64,000 bases of DNA from Phytophthora colocasiae (GCA_018806915.1 JAGKQI010000083.1:62001-126000); one strand, 5' to 3'. Numbered from the stretch's first letter, positions 53,086 to 63,401 are shown. Program-made: numbers and translations. The notes: generated from the sequence alone by a model not told the origin.

Positions 53086-55650
53086 TTGAAGACGAACGAA
53101 CTGAATTATAATGTTGCCGAGAAAGAGGTGTTGGCTCTACTTCGGATCTTGGATCTACACTACACCTTGTTGGTGGGACGTCGGATCAAGGTCCTAACCC
53201 GACACTCCACGCTTGCCTGGCTGTTCAAGTCTGCCGGCCTCCAAGGGCGCCTAGGACAATGGTCTGCACTTCTATCCCCATGGACGCTCGAGATCACGAA
53301 GTGTACGAAGGGAGAGGATGAAATACTGGGGGCGATCGCAGCTAATATAACGCCTAGATCGGAGATCGACGAAGCCCTGATCGCGATCGCGCCACGGAAG
53401 GGACCAAAACGTCGGATCCAGATGCCGATCCCCACCGTAGACCCAGATGAGGAGCTGTGGGTTATAAGTTTCGACGGATCGGCACGCGTGAAACGAGGAG
53501 GGGGCGCTTTCAGCGCGATCGTGTGGAGCTTGCCGGAGTGGAAAGTGATCAAGGCTAGATCAGACTATGCGGAGAGCCTTACGGTCAATGAAGCGGAATA
53601 CCGTGGACTCTTGCTGGGTCTTAGCATGATCACACAATTGGAACGCCGCCGTTTGGTTGTTTGTGGCGATTCGAACCTGGTGATCCGACAAGTCCGGGGC
53701 GAGATCGACTGTAAAGCGCCAGGATTGACGTTACTGAAACAGAAGGTGCTGGATCACTTGCGGAAATGGGGAGATCATGAGCTTGTCCATGTGAAGAGAG
53801 ACTGGAATGGGAGTGCAGATAGCTTGGCGAGTGCCGCGCTGCAGCGAGGAAGCGGGGTCGAGGTCCACGATGAGGCAGATCGGTGTGATCTGATCACCCT
53901 GAATCGGCTTAATGAGGTGTTGATCCCTCGAGTTGAAGATCGAACTGTGAAAGTGTCGGCAGTAGCCACGCGTGCAGCCCGAGCGCGACCTGGTGCCGCT
54001 GTCCTGCGAGAGGAACTGATCCGGGAGATGCGGGTTGATCGGATCAGGCGAGCCCAGGACGAGGAGGTCTGGATCGCCGGACTAAAGAAGTACCTGGCTG
54101 GGCAGATCGCGGATCTTACTCGAGCCGAATCTGGATCCTACGTTAAGATCGCCTCCGAGTACGAGGTAGATGAACAGGATCTGCTGTTTTACTGCCCACC
54201 AGGGCCGAGATCAAGTGGTGATCGCGACCGCCTGATGAGACTCGTAGTTCCAGAGACGCTACAGCAGGATGTCCTCCACCACTACCATACGACTCTGGAG
54301 GGGGGACACCAGGGGATCGGACGCACTTATCAGCGGATCCGAGATCATTTCCACTGGAGGGGATTATATCGGAGCGTGCAGCGATACGTAGGCGAGTGTG
54401 TAGACTGTGAGACTGGAAAGGGGAGGCCCACGATCCGGGGCGAGTCGCCGGGGAATCTGCAAGCGACATACCCATTCCAGATCATAGCGATGGATCACAT
54501 ACCCTCCCTACCCAGATCTAACAAAGGCAACACCGAACTACTGATCTGGGTAGATCTGTTCACGGGATATGTGATCGCGAAGGCCAGTTCCTCCCGATCA
54601 GCCCAGACCGTCGCCGAATCCTATGAAGAATGCGTGTTCCGCAGATTTGGTGCTAGCGAGATGATCAGGCACGATCGAGAACCAAGTTTCATGTCCGACT
54701 TCTTCAGATCGTTCGATAAGATCCTGGGGCAGCGACAACGGGCGACGATGGCCTACCGGCCACAAGCCAATGGGACTGCAGAACGGATGGTGCAAACGGC
54801 GACTAGGGCGATCAAGATGTACGTTCAAGATCTCGATCAGAAGGACTGGGATGAGTATGCGGAGAGACTGACGTTCGCTATTAACACGGCTCACGATCGG
54901 GTTCGGGGAGATACCCCTCACTATTTGGTACACGGATGGGATCCGAGATCGACGTTGGAGGCAACGATTCCGATTGGGTCGACCAGACGCCACGATCGCG
55001 ATCCAAGACGATGGAGATACCGGGTTCAGAGGTACTACCAGCAGTCACGAGAACAGGTCAACGCTAAGTTACGAGAAGCGATCGCGGACCGGGCCGATCG
55101 GCACAATGAGGATGTCGATTCGCATCAGATCGAAGCTGGATCACGAGTCTGGCTGTATCTAGATCGTGTGAAGGAAGGATATGCGCGTAAACTCGCTCAC
55201 CTTTGGTACGGCCCGTTCCGCGTTGCAGAGAAGATCAATGAATTCACGATCAAGCTGGAGATCGCGGGATCTGATTACCATATCTTCCCAGTGGTCCACG
55301 TTTCTAAGCTAAAGCTGGTACGGGATTTTCCGGATCGACCGCGGATCGAGTTGACGGTGGATGAAGTAGATCGGCTCGATTTCGATGAGATCCTCCTTCC
55401 GGAGGACAGTTGGGTCCCAGATCTAGATGCCGATGAGTATGAGGTCGAACGGATCTCGGAAATGCGGAGTGGGAAACGAACTCGCTACGGCAGGATCTAT
55501 CGTGAATTCCTGGTGCACTGGGTCGGTTACGATGAGCCGACTTGGGTCGACGAAGCTGATTTTAACTGTGGAGCCATATTGAGCGCGTTCCTACGTGATC
55601 ATGCTAACCGGAATCGGTTTGGCGTGATGCAGTCGCACGAAGAAGTGTAG
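53086..55650 (+). CDS. A2 RNase H, integrase and chromodomain (intact frame)
   Basis: 854 codons with no interruption; the first codon is TTG, because in the element this is the continuation of RT cut off by the shared frameshift. Order: connection (NELNYNVAEKEVLALL), RNase H fold (VISFDGSARVKRGGGAF; ICG/VCGDSNLVIRQVRGEI), linker, HHCC zinc region, integrase DDE core (MDHIPSLPR; RHDREPSF; ANGTAERMVQ), WLYLDRVKEGYARKLAHLWYGPF, KLKLVRDFPDRPR, and the chromodomain YGRIYREFLVHWVGYDEPTWVDE. It could supply integrase in trans if translated. Stop at 55648-55650. Confidence 0.85.
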   Translation: MKTNELNYNVAEKEVLALLRILDLHYTLLVGRRIKVLTRHSTLAWLFKSAGLQGRLGQWSALLSPWTLEITKCTKGEDEILGAIAANITPRSEIDEALIAIAPRKGPKRRIQMPIPTVDPDEELWVISFDGSARVKRGGGAFSAIVWSLPEWKVIKARSDYAESLTVNEAEYRGLLLGLSMITQLERRRLVVCGDSNLVIRQVRGEIDCKAPGLTLLKQKVLDHLRKWGDHELVHVKRDWNGSADSLASAALQRGSGVEVHDEADRCDLITLNRLNEVLIPRVEDRTVKVSAVATRAARARPGAAVLREELIREMRVDRIRRAQDEEVWIAGLKKYLAGQIADLTRAESGSYVKIASEYEVDEQDLLFYCPPGPRSSGDRDRLMRLVVPETLQQDVLHHYHTTLEGGHQGIGRTYQRIRDHFHWRGLYRSVQRYVGECVDCETGKGRPTIRGESPGNLQATYPFQIIAMDHIPSLPRSNKGNTELLIWVDLFTGYVIAKASSSRSAQTVAESYEECVFRRFGASEMIRHDREPSFMSDFFRSFDKILGQRQRATMAYRPQANGTAERMVQTATRAIKMYVQDLDQKDWDEYAERLTFAINTAHDRVRGDTPHYLVHGWDPRSTLEATIPIGSTRRHDRDPRRWRYRVQRYYQQSREQVNAKLREAIADRADRHNEDVDSHQIEAGSRVWLYLDRVKEGYARKLAHLWYGPFRVAEKINEFTIKLEIAGSDYHIFPVVHVSKLKLVRDFPDRPRIELTVDEVDRLDFDEILLPEDSWVPDLDADEYEVERISEMRSGKRTRYGRIYREFLVHWVGYDEPTWVDEADFNCGAILSAFLRDHANRNRFGVMQSHEEV

Positions 55651-56016
55651 GAGGGGTCGGGCGAAGGTAACAGGGTTGCCTTGCCGTGATCGAGGGAGCT
55701 GATGTGGAGGAGAATCCAGATCAGAGCGAGAGTTTATATTTGTGTAAATGCATGTGAGCAGGGAATTTGACGTTGGAAAAATGGTGATCCGGAATGTCGA
55801 GATGGAGATGAGAGGGGATCACGTTCCCAAAATGATGGAGTACAGTGGGAATGGAGATTACGAGAATCACGAATGAAGATTATGAGAGTTACGAATGGAG
55901 ATTATGAGAGTTACGAATGGAGATGGAAGAATGCAGAACCGCCCCAGATGGGGTTCCGAATCCGAACTCGGGGAGAAGCCCCGAGCCTTGCTGTAGGTGA
56001 TCGAAGTTAGCGCGAC
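55651..56016. other. A2 spacer between integrase and antisense ORF
   Basis: Both genes converge here tail to tail. It contains three to four copies of a ~24-bp repeat (TTACGAATGGAGATTATGAG) at 55855-55925 and no ORF. Confidence 0.7.
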
Positions 56017-57561
56017 TTACGGGGAAGCGGCCCCAGCGGGAGGAGGATTGAACTTGCCGATAAGGCGGGGGATCCTGGTAGCAGGGTGGTTGACCGGGTC
56101 TTGCCGATACTGGTTACGCCACGGATCCGCCTCGTCACACTCCTCCAGAGCCTCGATCAGGTTCGCCGGCTCTGGGACGTTCGCGTTGGGATCCGCCCGG
56201 TTGGCACGCCGAGAGACCACACCGGAATACCAGCGAACCGCATCCACTGCCGGAATGGGGAGGTGAAGGAAGAACGGATCCAACAGGATGTCGAGATCGA
56301 ACCACTGGTTGCGCATTATGGCGTGGAAGGAGGCGAGGAATTGGCGCCAAGCTGACCCAGCCCGACTCCGCCTGGCCTTGCGAGCGACGTAATACCGCTG
56401 CAGTTCGAGATCCGCATCTTGCATGGCCGCGGTGATCTCGAGGTTATGGGTGGACTCCCAAAACGCCTGACGGTGCCGTTCCTCCAGAACGCGGTAGGTG
56501 GCAGCCACGGCCGCGAGGGGTGTTCCCTCCCTCTCATGCAGATCGAGGTCGAACGTGAGGGGACCCGGGTTCGCGAAGTCGTTCCATGGCTCCCGAGCCA
56601 GCAGATCGAGTACGTTCACGCCCGTGATCAACTCGTTGAGGTAGCCGGTGCCGGGGGTCGGCGCGAGTCCAGCCTGCACCCGAGAGGGGAACAGCCAACC
56701 CGAAGGGATCAACAACCGTTTGCCCAAGGAGCTGGCAATCAGGCCCACGATCGAATACTGCCCGATCACCTGCGGATCCCACGGCTCGATGTCCGCGGCC
56801 GCGAAGGTACGCTGTCGATCGTACCCTGGGATGAAAGAGGCGACCGGGAACAGAGGTGGGTGGAGCCCAAGGGGCGGAGAACCGCCGAGGGGAGGTGACG
56901 GCGGTGGCGGGGAACCCGGAGGTGATCCGGGAGACGGTGGGCCTGATCCATCCGGAGATGGGCTTGAGCCGTCCGGAGACCCCGATCCACGATCGCCAGA
57001 AGATCCGCCTCTCGGAACCTGACCGGACTCGCGCCGGTGCGTCGAGATAGATCGTTGGCGACTCATGCGTAGAACATCGTCCTCTTCGGAGTCTTCCGCC
57101 TCATTGGAATGTTCCGATTCAGCCTCAGGACTAGTTCCATTGCTGGGTTCTGGGCTCTCGTCCTCTTCGGACGGCGATGAGAACGGGTGCTGGGGATCGT
57201 AGTCGGAGTCTTCCTCTTCCTCGTCCTGCGAGTCACCATCGACGGGGAGCGATCCAGGCTGATCCGTCGGTGCCGGGGTCGGATCAGGGGCTGGAGTGTC
57301 GGTTTCCTCCCCTCCAGCCTGCCCAGAAGCTTGATCCGCCAACAGATCCAACGGGCTCGCCGTTGATCCTGCTGAGGTCGGAACCGCCGTTGGTGGGACG
57401 GGCTGGGTTGACCCGAGGGCTTCGGTAGCAGCAGTTCCGAGATCACGGGTGGCCGAGGAGCTCCGAGCTGGACGCTTGCGCGAGGAAGGAGGAACGGCGG
57501 GGGAAGCGGAGGCGCTTCGAGATCTTTGGTGGCACGAGCCGCCCGTCGATCCACGATCCAC
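56017..57561 (-). CDS. A2 antisense ORF 2: P/S/E-rich linker and C-terminal domain
   Basis: 514 open codons on the strand opposite to the element; it begins within ORF 1 at a GTG, so it is probably not an independent gene. Composition: S/P/T-rich (PPTAVPTSAGSTASPLDLL), an acidic block (DEEEEDSDYDPQHPF), a G/S/P-rich stretch, then a globular-looking domain of about 280 residues (GYDRQRTFAAADIEPWDPQ; GWLFPSRVQAGLAPTPGTG; FWESTHNLEITAAMQDADLE; RNQWFDLDILLDPFF). I know no matching family. The reading of ORF 1 passes into this frame near 57560 by an unexplained shift that A1 also has. Confidence 0.55.
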   Translation of the reverse strand: MDRGSTGGSCHQRSRSASASPAVPPSSRKRPARSSSATRDLGTAATEALGSTQPVPPTAVPTSAGSTASPLDLLADQASGQAGGEETDTPAPDPTPAPTDQPGSLPVDGDSQDEEEEDSDYDPQHPFSSPSEEDESPEPSNGTSPEAESEHSNEAEDSEEDDVLRMSRQRSISTHRRESGQVPRGGSSGDRGSGSPDGSSPSPDGSGPPSPGSPPGSPPPPSPPLGGSPPLGLHPPLFPVASFIPGYDRQRTFAAADIEPWDPQVIGQYSIVGLIASSLGKRLLIPSGWLFPSRVQAGLAPTPGTGYLNELITGVNVLDLLAREPWNDFANPGPLTFDLDLHEREGTPLAAVAATYRVLEERHRQAFWESTHNLEITAAMQDADLELQRYYVARKARRSRAGSAWRQFLASFHAIMRNQWFDLDILLDPFFLHLPIPAVDAVRWYSGVVSRRANRADPNANVPEPANLIEALEECDEADPWRNQYRQDPVNHPATRIPRLIGKFNPPPAGAASP

Positions 57562-58820
57562 GAGGACAACCGAGCAGAGGAATCCTCGGCGTGATGCAGC
57601 TGTTGTTCAGCTTCAGCATAATCAGCGTCCAGTTCCTGGTGGGCCTGCCGGAGCTCTGTGTTCTGCTGCTGGAGTTGGTTGAGTTCCTGTGTCCCCGCAT
57701 TCCGGGCGGAACGGGCCACGTCAAGGTCCGCGAGGGCCGATAAACGGTTTTGGGTGGCGTCGTCCAGATCGACCTGGATCCGATCTCGATCCGCCGTGAC
57801 TCGATCGAGATCTTGCACCACTTGATCCCGGTCGAGGTGAGCCTGGTCTCGGTCCGCGATGGCCTGATCTCGCTCGACGACCGCGGCACGATGCTTGACG
57901 GAGAGCTGGTCCCGGTCGTACTGGATTATTTCCAGATTCCCCAAGGCATCCGCTAGGTCTTGCTCCAGACTGGAGATAGCGGCGGCGCCAGTAGCCGCGT
58001 CCGCAGGTGGAACGCATGGATCTGATGCAGGCACATCCTCCAGGGCGAGGTGTGCCCGGGCCAGCTCAGCCTTACGGTCCTCCGCTTCACGTTCCAGATA
58101 CGCGATCTCGGCTCGAGCGGTGAGCAACTCATTTTGGGCCCTGGTCAGCTCCAACCTCAAGTGAGCTTCTCCGGTGGAGACGTGAGCCTGGTCGCCAGGC
58201 GCGGCCGTAACGACCTGCTGACCTGGGCGCGAATCATCCCTCTGGCGGCGATCGAGGCTATGCTGAGCAAGAGTGAGGTCGTAGCGCACGGCGGCGAGTT
58301 CTCGGTCACGATCCCGGAGCCTGTCCCGAAGTTCGATCTCAGCTTCTCCGGCCTCGTGGAGTTCCGCTAGTCGGGAGTCGAGATCCTCGAGCGCGGAATC
58401 TAGCTGCGCCTGGATCCGGGCCATTCGTTGATCGGAATCTCGTCGCTCGGCGTCATGCTGGGTTCGCTGGGCTTGCAAAGCGACGATCGCGTCCCCACTG
58501 ACGGTATCTCCGGTCCCCGACCGCAGACGAGCGATTTCGGCGTTCAGACGCAGAATCTCCTCTGCCTGATCGTCCCGAAAGCGCTCCATATCCTCCATGT
58601 CGGACCGCAACCGGCGTACGGTTTCATCCAGGTGGTCTCGATCACGACCCAGGGTCTCACGCATCCGTTGGCTGTGGGCCAGTCTCGCTCGCAAGGTGAC
58701 CAGTTCAGGGTTCGCACCGGGGGTGGAGAAACGTGAGATGGTGGATTGGGCGGATTGGATCGAACGCTCGCTTGAGGGGGTCCTTGGTGTCGAAGGGGGC
58801 GAAGAAGGCAGATCGGACAT
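57063..58820 (-). CDS. A2 antisense ORF 1: long coiled-coil protein
   Basis: 585 codons from ATG 58820, opposite to the element and 193 bp inside its 3' LTR. After an S/P/T-rich head (LPSSPPSTPRTPSSERS) residues ~40-420 are almost entirely heptad-like and rich in E, R, D, A, Q and L (RDHLDETVRRLRSDMEDMER; LRDRDRELAAVRYDL; QELNQLQQQNTELRQAHQEL), including a DRDQ-rich internal repeat. The last ~165 codons read like a shadow of ORF 2. A structural or oligomerising role is inference. Antisense ORFs at this place are known from some plant Ty3/gypsy elements; I know of no oomycete description. Confidence 0.65.
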   Translation of the reverse strand: MSDLPSSPPSTPRTPSSERSIQSAQSTISRFSTPGANPELVTLRARLAHSQRMRETLGRDRDHLDETVRRLRSDMEDMERFRDDQAEEILRLNAEIARLRSGTGDTVSGDAIVALQAQRTQHDAERRDSDQRMARIQAQLDSALEDLDSRLAELHEAGEAEIELRDRLRDRDRELAAVRYDLTLAQHSLDRRQRDDSRPGQQVVTAAPGDQAHVSTGEAHLRLELTRAQNELLTARAEIAYLEREAEDRKAELARAHLALEDVPASDPCVPPADAATGAAAISSLEQDLADALGNLEIIQYDRDQLSVKHRAAVVERDQAIADRDQAHLDRDQVVQDLDRVTADRDRIQVDLDDATQNRLSALADLDVARSARNAGTQELNQLQQQNTELRQAHQELDADYAEAEQQLHHAEDSSARLSSWIVDRRAARATKDLEAPPLPPPFLLPRASVQLGAPRPPVISELLLPKPSGQPSPSHQRRFRPQQDQRRARWICWRIKLLGRLEGRKPTLQPLIRPRHRRISLDRSPSMVTRRTRKRKTPTTIPSTRSHRRPKRTRAQNPAMELVLRLNRNIPMRRKTPKRTMFYA

Positions 58821-59013
58821 CGTGGAGGGTCGATGGTGCTTGAACGACTTGTGTTCCAGGTGGCAAATGTGGAAATAAGCCCGAAGTGAGCTGCGGCGCT
58901 AGTCTCCAACTTACGTGCTGGGGCGGATGTGGTGAAGCGAACGGAGATTTTTCCCGGAGAGGCGATATCAGCCACGAAGCCGAAGAGAGCCAGAACAAGC
59001 GACAGGGGGGACC

Positions 59014-60281
59014 TGTGATGCCCAGATCTGAGTCGAATCAGACGAGGGTACGATGGGTCCCGCCGGGGAACAGGCGGCAGGGACACCTGCGGAAGGTCAA
59101 GTGGGGCGGTGTTCGTTGGTGATCCGAGTTCTACCGGAAGGAATAATGGGGAGATCAAGGGTGCCCTTGCGCGATCGGCCATGGTGGGGTCCCAAGCGAG
59201 CATGATCTTGGTTCACGGTTCATCCCGGCGCCCTGGAGTCTTCTAACCACGTGATCCTGATTCCCCGGGGGGCGACGAAGCGGGATCACGCAGTGATCCT
59301 CTCCCGTTTAAGTACGAGATCAGCTCCGGATCAAGTTCAGCCCCAGGCCAGCCCCAGGCACGACGCAGGCTCTTCTGATGGCCTGATCCGGATTCTCTGA
59401 ACGACGACCAAGCGGGATCAGGCGGCGATCAAGTCCCGATTAAGTGCGAGATCAAGCTTCGGTTAAGTGCGAGATCAAGCTTCGGTTAAGTACGAGATCA
59501 AGCTTCGGTTAAGTACGAAATCAAGCTTCGGTTAAGTACGAAATCGGCTCACGATCAGGGTTAGGGGAGCTAAGCTAGGGATCAGCTATGTAGCCTGCGT
59601 CATGTGATCGTAGGATAGTAAATCAGGATGGGATTAGTAGGCATAGGAATAACCATAAACAGACTCGAATTTGCCCTGAACCACACAAGTGCCTTCGCTA
59701 CGCCTGGAACCGGGAACTACATTGGCCCTACAAGCGTCAAGAAGGTAAGGATACGTGACCTAGTATAGCGGTTAAGTCTGGATAATATATTGGCCAGCTT
59801 TGCCCTATCTAGTGAACTATCCTTTAAGTGCACACATCGGATCGGAAGGAATTAGCTGCTTGGCCTGACGATCCCGTCGAATCTCACCCCCTCAAGACCC
59901 CCGCTAAAGGAAGCGGCAAGCAACGAAAGGAAGGGACTGAATCCCGAACACTGGACTATTGGAAGGCCTGGATCACGAACCAGGCACCCGGATCAAGGCT
60001 CGAGGACTCGCCTACGACCGGGATCAAGTACCCCGAGGTGGAGTGAAGAACTTCCACGCTACCTCCAACCCCTGCGTCACGCAAGACCTTCTTCCGACCT
60101 TCAAGACATCTTCAGAAGTCACCTAGAAGAGCGTAACCCGCCTACCGACGGGTACACAAGGTGAAACTACACACAGCTAGATCACGGATCATCGGGGGAC
60201 CCCCTCCGTTAGTGGGTGTCGGGGCGCAAGTGGTGATCGAGACCTGCCTTAACGAGATTTTGGCAGATCCGCTCCACCACA
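59014..60281 (+). repeat. A2 3' LTR
   Basis: 1268 bp, TGTGATGCCC...CCACCACA, preceded by the polypurine tract ACAGGGGGGACC. It includes the 24-bp repeats at 59427-59545 and a ~110-bp stretch (59634-59750) absent from A1's LTR. At 60281 it joins the A3 LTR in opposite direction. Confidence 0.88.
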
Positions 60282-61489
60282 TTACGCTCTTCCAGGTGAC
60301 TTCTGAAGATGTCTTGGGACGAGAAGACTGTCTTGGGTGACGCAGGGGTGTGAGATAGCGTGGGAATACTTCACTCTACCTCGGAGGGGTTGATCCGGGT
60401 CGTAGGCGAGTTCTCGAGCCTTGATCCGGTCGCCTGGTCTTCGATCCAGGTCTTCCAAAGGTCCAATGTTGGGGATCTGATCCCTTCCTTTACGATGCTT
60501 GCCGCTTCCTATAGCGGGGGTCTTGATGAGTTGAGAGTCGACGGGATCGTCAGGCCAAGCAGCTAATTCCTTCCGATCCGTAGTTTGCACGTAAAGGATA
60601 GATCACTAGATAGGGTAAAACTGGCCAATATATTATCCAGAATTAACCTCTATGCTAGATCTCTTCTCCTTGCCTTCTTGATGCCGGGGGGCCAGTGTAA
60701 TTCCCAGTTCCGGTCTTGAACGAAGGCACTTGTGTGGTTCAGGGCAAATTCGAGTCTGTTTATGGTTATTCCTATGCCTACTAATCCCATCCTGATTTAC
60801 TATCCTACGATCACATGACGCAGGCTACATAGCTGATCCCTAGCTTAGCTCCCCTAACCCTGATCGTGAGCCGATTTCGTACTTAACCGAAGCTTGATTT
60901 CGTACTTAACCGAAGCTTGATCTCGTACTTAACCGAAGCTTGATCTCGCACTTAACCGAAGCTTGATCTCGCACTTAATCGGGACTTGATCGCCGCCTGA
61001 TCCCGCTTGGTCGTCGCTCAGAGAATCCGGATCAGGCCATCAGAAGAGTCTGCGTCGTGCCTGGGGCTGGCCTGGGGCTGAACTTGATCCGGAGCTGATC
61101 TCGTACTTAAACGGGAGAGGATCACTGCGTGATCCCGCTTCGTCGCCCCCCGGGGAATCAGGATCACGTGGTTAGAAGACTCCAGGGCGCCGGGGTGAAC
61201 CGTGAACCAAGATCATGCTCACTTGGGACCCCACCATGGCCGATCGCGCAAGGGCACCCTTGATCTCCCCATTATTCCTTCCGGTAGAACTCGGATCACC
61301 AACGAACACCGCCCCACTTGACCTTCCGCAGGTGTCCCTGCCGCCTGTTCCCCGGCGGGACCCATCGTACCCTCGTCTGATTCGACTCAGATCTGGGCAT
61401 CACAGGTCCCCCCTGTCGCTTGTTCTGGCTCTCTTCGGCTTCGTGGCTGATATCGCCTCTCCGGGAAAAATCTCCGTTCGCTTCACCAC
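60282..61489 (-). mobile_element. Gypsy element A3 fragment (LTR plus 85 bp of interior), minus strand
   Basis: Nearly identical to 35100-36189 of A1. The LTR (60282-61404) lacks its last ~146 bp (minus-strand 3' end), and the interior stops at TTCACCACA (61489). Its 24-bp repeats lie at 60878-60985. Confidence 0.88.
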
Positions 61490-62281
61490 ACATCCAAACC
61501 TGGATTTGGTTCCCTATATGGATGAATATCATTAAATCTCCGACCTTACTTAAATTGTGTATGTCCATCAACAACCAATCACATCATTTAAAATTGTTTT
61601 AGCCAATCCTAGAACGACCAATTATGCATTTTGACCAATAGATATCGAGGGTCGGCAATGTAAGCAGCTCCGACATATCTGGTCGGAGCTGCACGAAAAA
61701 TATGTATTTGCTTTTACAAATTTCAAGATATTTACATATCACAAGCATATTGTCGTTTCTCCGACCTTTTCCGACCTGTACCTTCATGACGGTACAGTAC
61801 ACATGCAGTCTTCTGTCCTGCTGCGTACATGCTCGTAGAGTTATCATTACGTCCAGCCATGGCCGAAGCATGCTGGTAGGAAAGCAATAACGAAACAGGA
61901 ACGAATTACGTAGTACAGCTTTTTAGATTCTACTTAAATTAATATACTTCACATATATATAAATATACAGATTTGGACGGAAAGATGTGACGCGTTAGGT
62001 TTTTCTTTTGTATAGCGATGGGTACGGACACAAATGTGTGACGCTTGTAGCCATTTTAGATATATAGCCAATCCGATTACGTCAAATATAATCGAGACAT
62101 GCACAATAAAATGAACCTTGGGGCAAATAAATAGTCGCATAATAGTGACTTCTATTTTTTGATAAAGTGACGAGGGTTCAATTCCCCCCATGGCCAAAAT
62201 GGTAAAGTTAATCACTGACGAGTGACCTTGGTGCCAGGGTTCCAAGGCAACAGACTGTTGACGTCCCCTGTCCTAATTGGT
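61490..62281. other. Spacer, no gene; contains a hairpin
   Basis: AT-rich. A perfect 11-bp hairpin (GCAGCTCCGAC/GTCGGAGCTGC, 61664-61692) lies in it. Near 62170 GAGGGTTCAATTCCCCCC looks like the T arm of a tRNA (box B), but no acceptor partner or box A is clear. Confidence 0.45.
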
Positions 62282-63401
62282 CTACAATCCAGCTTTATGC
62301 CAAGCTCTCTTTATGCTACTTTCACTGACGGCGTCCCATGCGGCAATCACTCGCTCAACGAGGAGCTTTCGTTTCTCGGGAGCTGAAAGACGCTGAAGCT
62401 TTAGAAGACGTTCACGGAGTGGCAGATTGCTCCTTGATCCAATCATGGTAAGCTCGTAGGATAGTGTTAGGGCGCGTAGCTTCTGCTTAAAGGGCCCCAT
62501 AACTCCAACATCAAGAGGCTGGAGAACAGAAGTCGTGTTTTCGGTAGTGGGACGACCTCGGTGCCCCAAGCAGCCAGCGCCTCCTGGGCCTCCATACTAA
62601 CGTGACACTTAAGATTGTCGACGTAGAGCGCAAGAGGGCCAGGAGAGCTTAGGGCGGATGATTCGGCGGATCGTTCGGCAGCGGGGCTTTTCATTTAGAC
62701 GCCCTTCCGAGTCTATCTTGTCGACAATAGACCTTGAAGCAGAGCAGCCTCATAATTTTGTTTTAGGTATTCTCTTGTGAAGGTACCGTATTCTTCTCGA
62801 AGAAACGCCAGTACATGAGAGGTTTTAGCGGAAAGTCATCTCTTCGCATGGCTTTGATCCACTGTACGAGCTCGTCGCAATGAGGAAACAAATTGTTTCT
62901 TCCCTGCCCCCCCAACGTACACTTAGATCGTCTATTGTTGCTGCACGCCTCCCTTATTTCAGCTTCTTGCTTTGTCCATCGATGCACCGCTGTCCTCGAC
63001 TTGATACCGTGTAGCCTCGCGGCATGGGTAATTTTAATGCCAGCATTGATATCTTCTAGCACTTTAAGTTTAAGTGCGTTGGAATAGGCATTCCGACGGT
63101 CCCGATGGATCATGCACTCATCATCTATGTCATTGTCCTCCTCGCTTGAGTCGCTCCCAACTGTGCTATCGTCACACATTCCCCACGTTCGCAAGCGGGT
63201 AGCGTCTGTGGTCTCCATTTCGATTCTAATTTTGAGTGGCTTGAGAGGGTTTGCCTGCGCAGTGATTTCATTGGATATAAAATTTGTATACTGCCTTTTT
63301 AAAAAACCTAATGTGTCGCTGTTTAGTGTCCGTCGCATCTTTCCGTCCAAATCTGTACAGCAGCTACCCGCTTGTGCAGGGCGTGGGGCATGCCGCCACA
63401 C
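62282..63401 (-). pseudogene. Pogo/Tigger-type transposase, internally deleted
   Basis: The N-terminal part (62763-63401) carries a helix-turn-helix domain (ALKLKVLEDINAGIKITHAARLHGIKSRTAVHRWTKQE) and the second DNA-binding region (LFPHCDELVQWIKAMRRDDFPL). The C-terminal part (62282-62694, two frames) has the second and third catalytic motifs, LALYVDNLKCHVS and SVLQPLDVGVMGPFKQKLR, then LSAPEKRKLLVERVIAAWDAV. The segment with the first catalytic aspartate is missing and frames change between parts. Stop at 62282-62284. It is a different subfamily from the element at 21528-23717; terminal repeats not found. Confidence 0.75.

Larger units (their letters stand above)
47614..60281 (+). mobile_element. 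Gypsy element A2 (family A), plus strand
   Basis: Shortened 5' LTR 47614-47739, gag, protease, RT, RNase H-integrase-chromodomain, antisense ORF region, full 3' LTR 59014-60281. Mirror image of A1. It has the most complete integrase and antisense ORF of the family here. Confidence 0.93.

Noticed and set aside
62165..62195. Possible tRNA gene around GGGTTCAATTCCCC
   Set aside because: Only the T-arm-like part is present; no acceptor partner or box A at the right distance.
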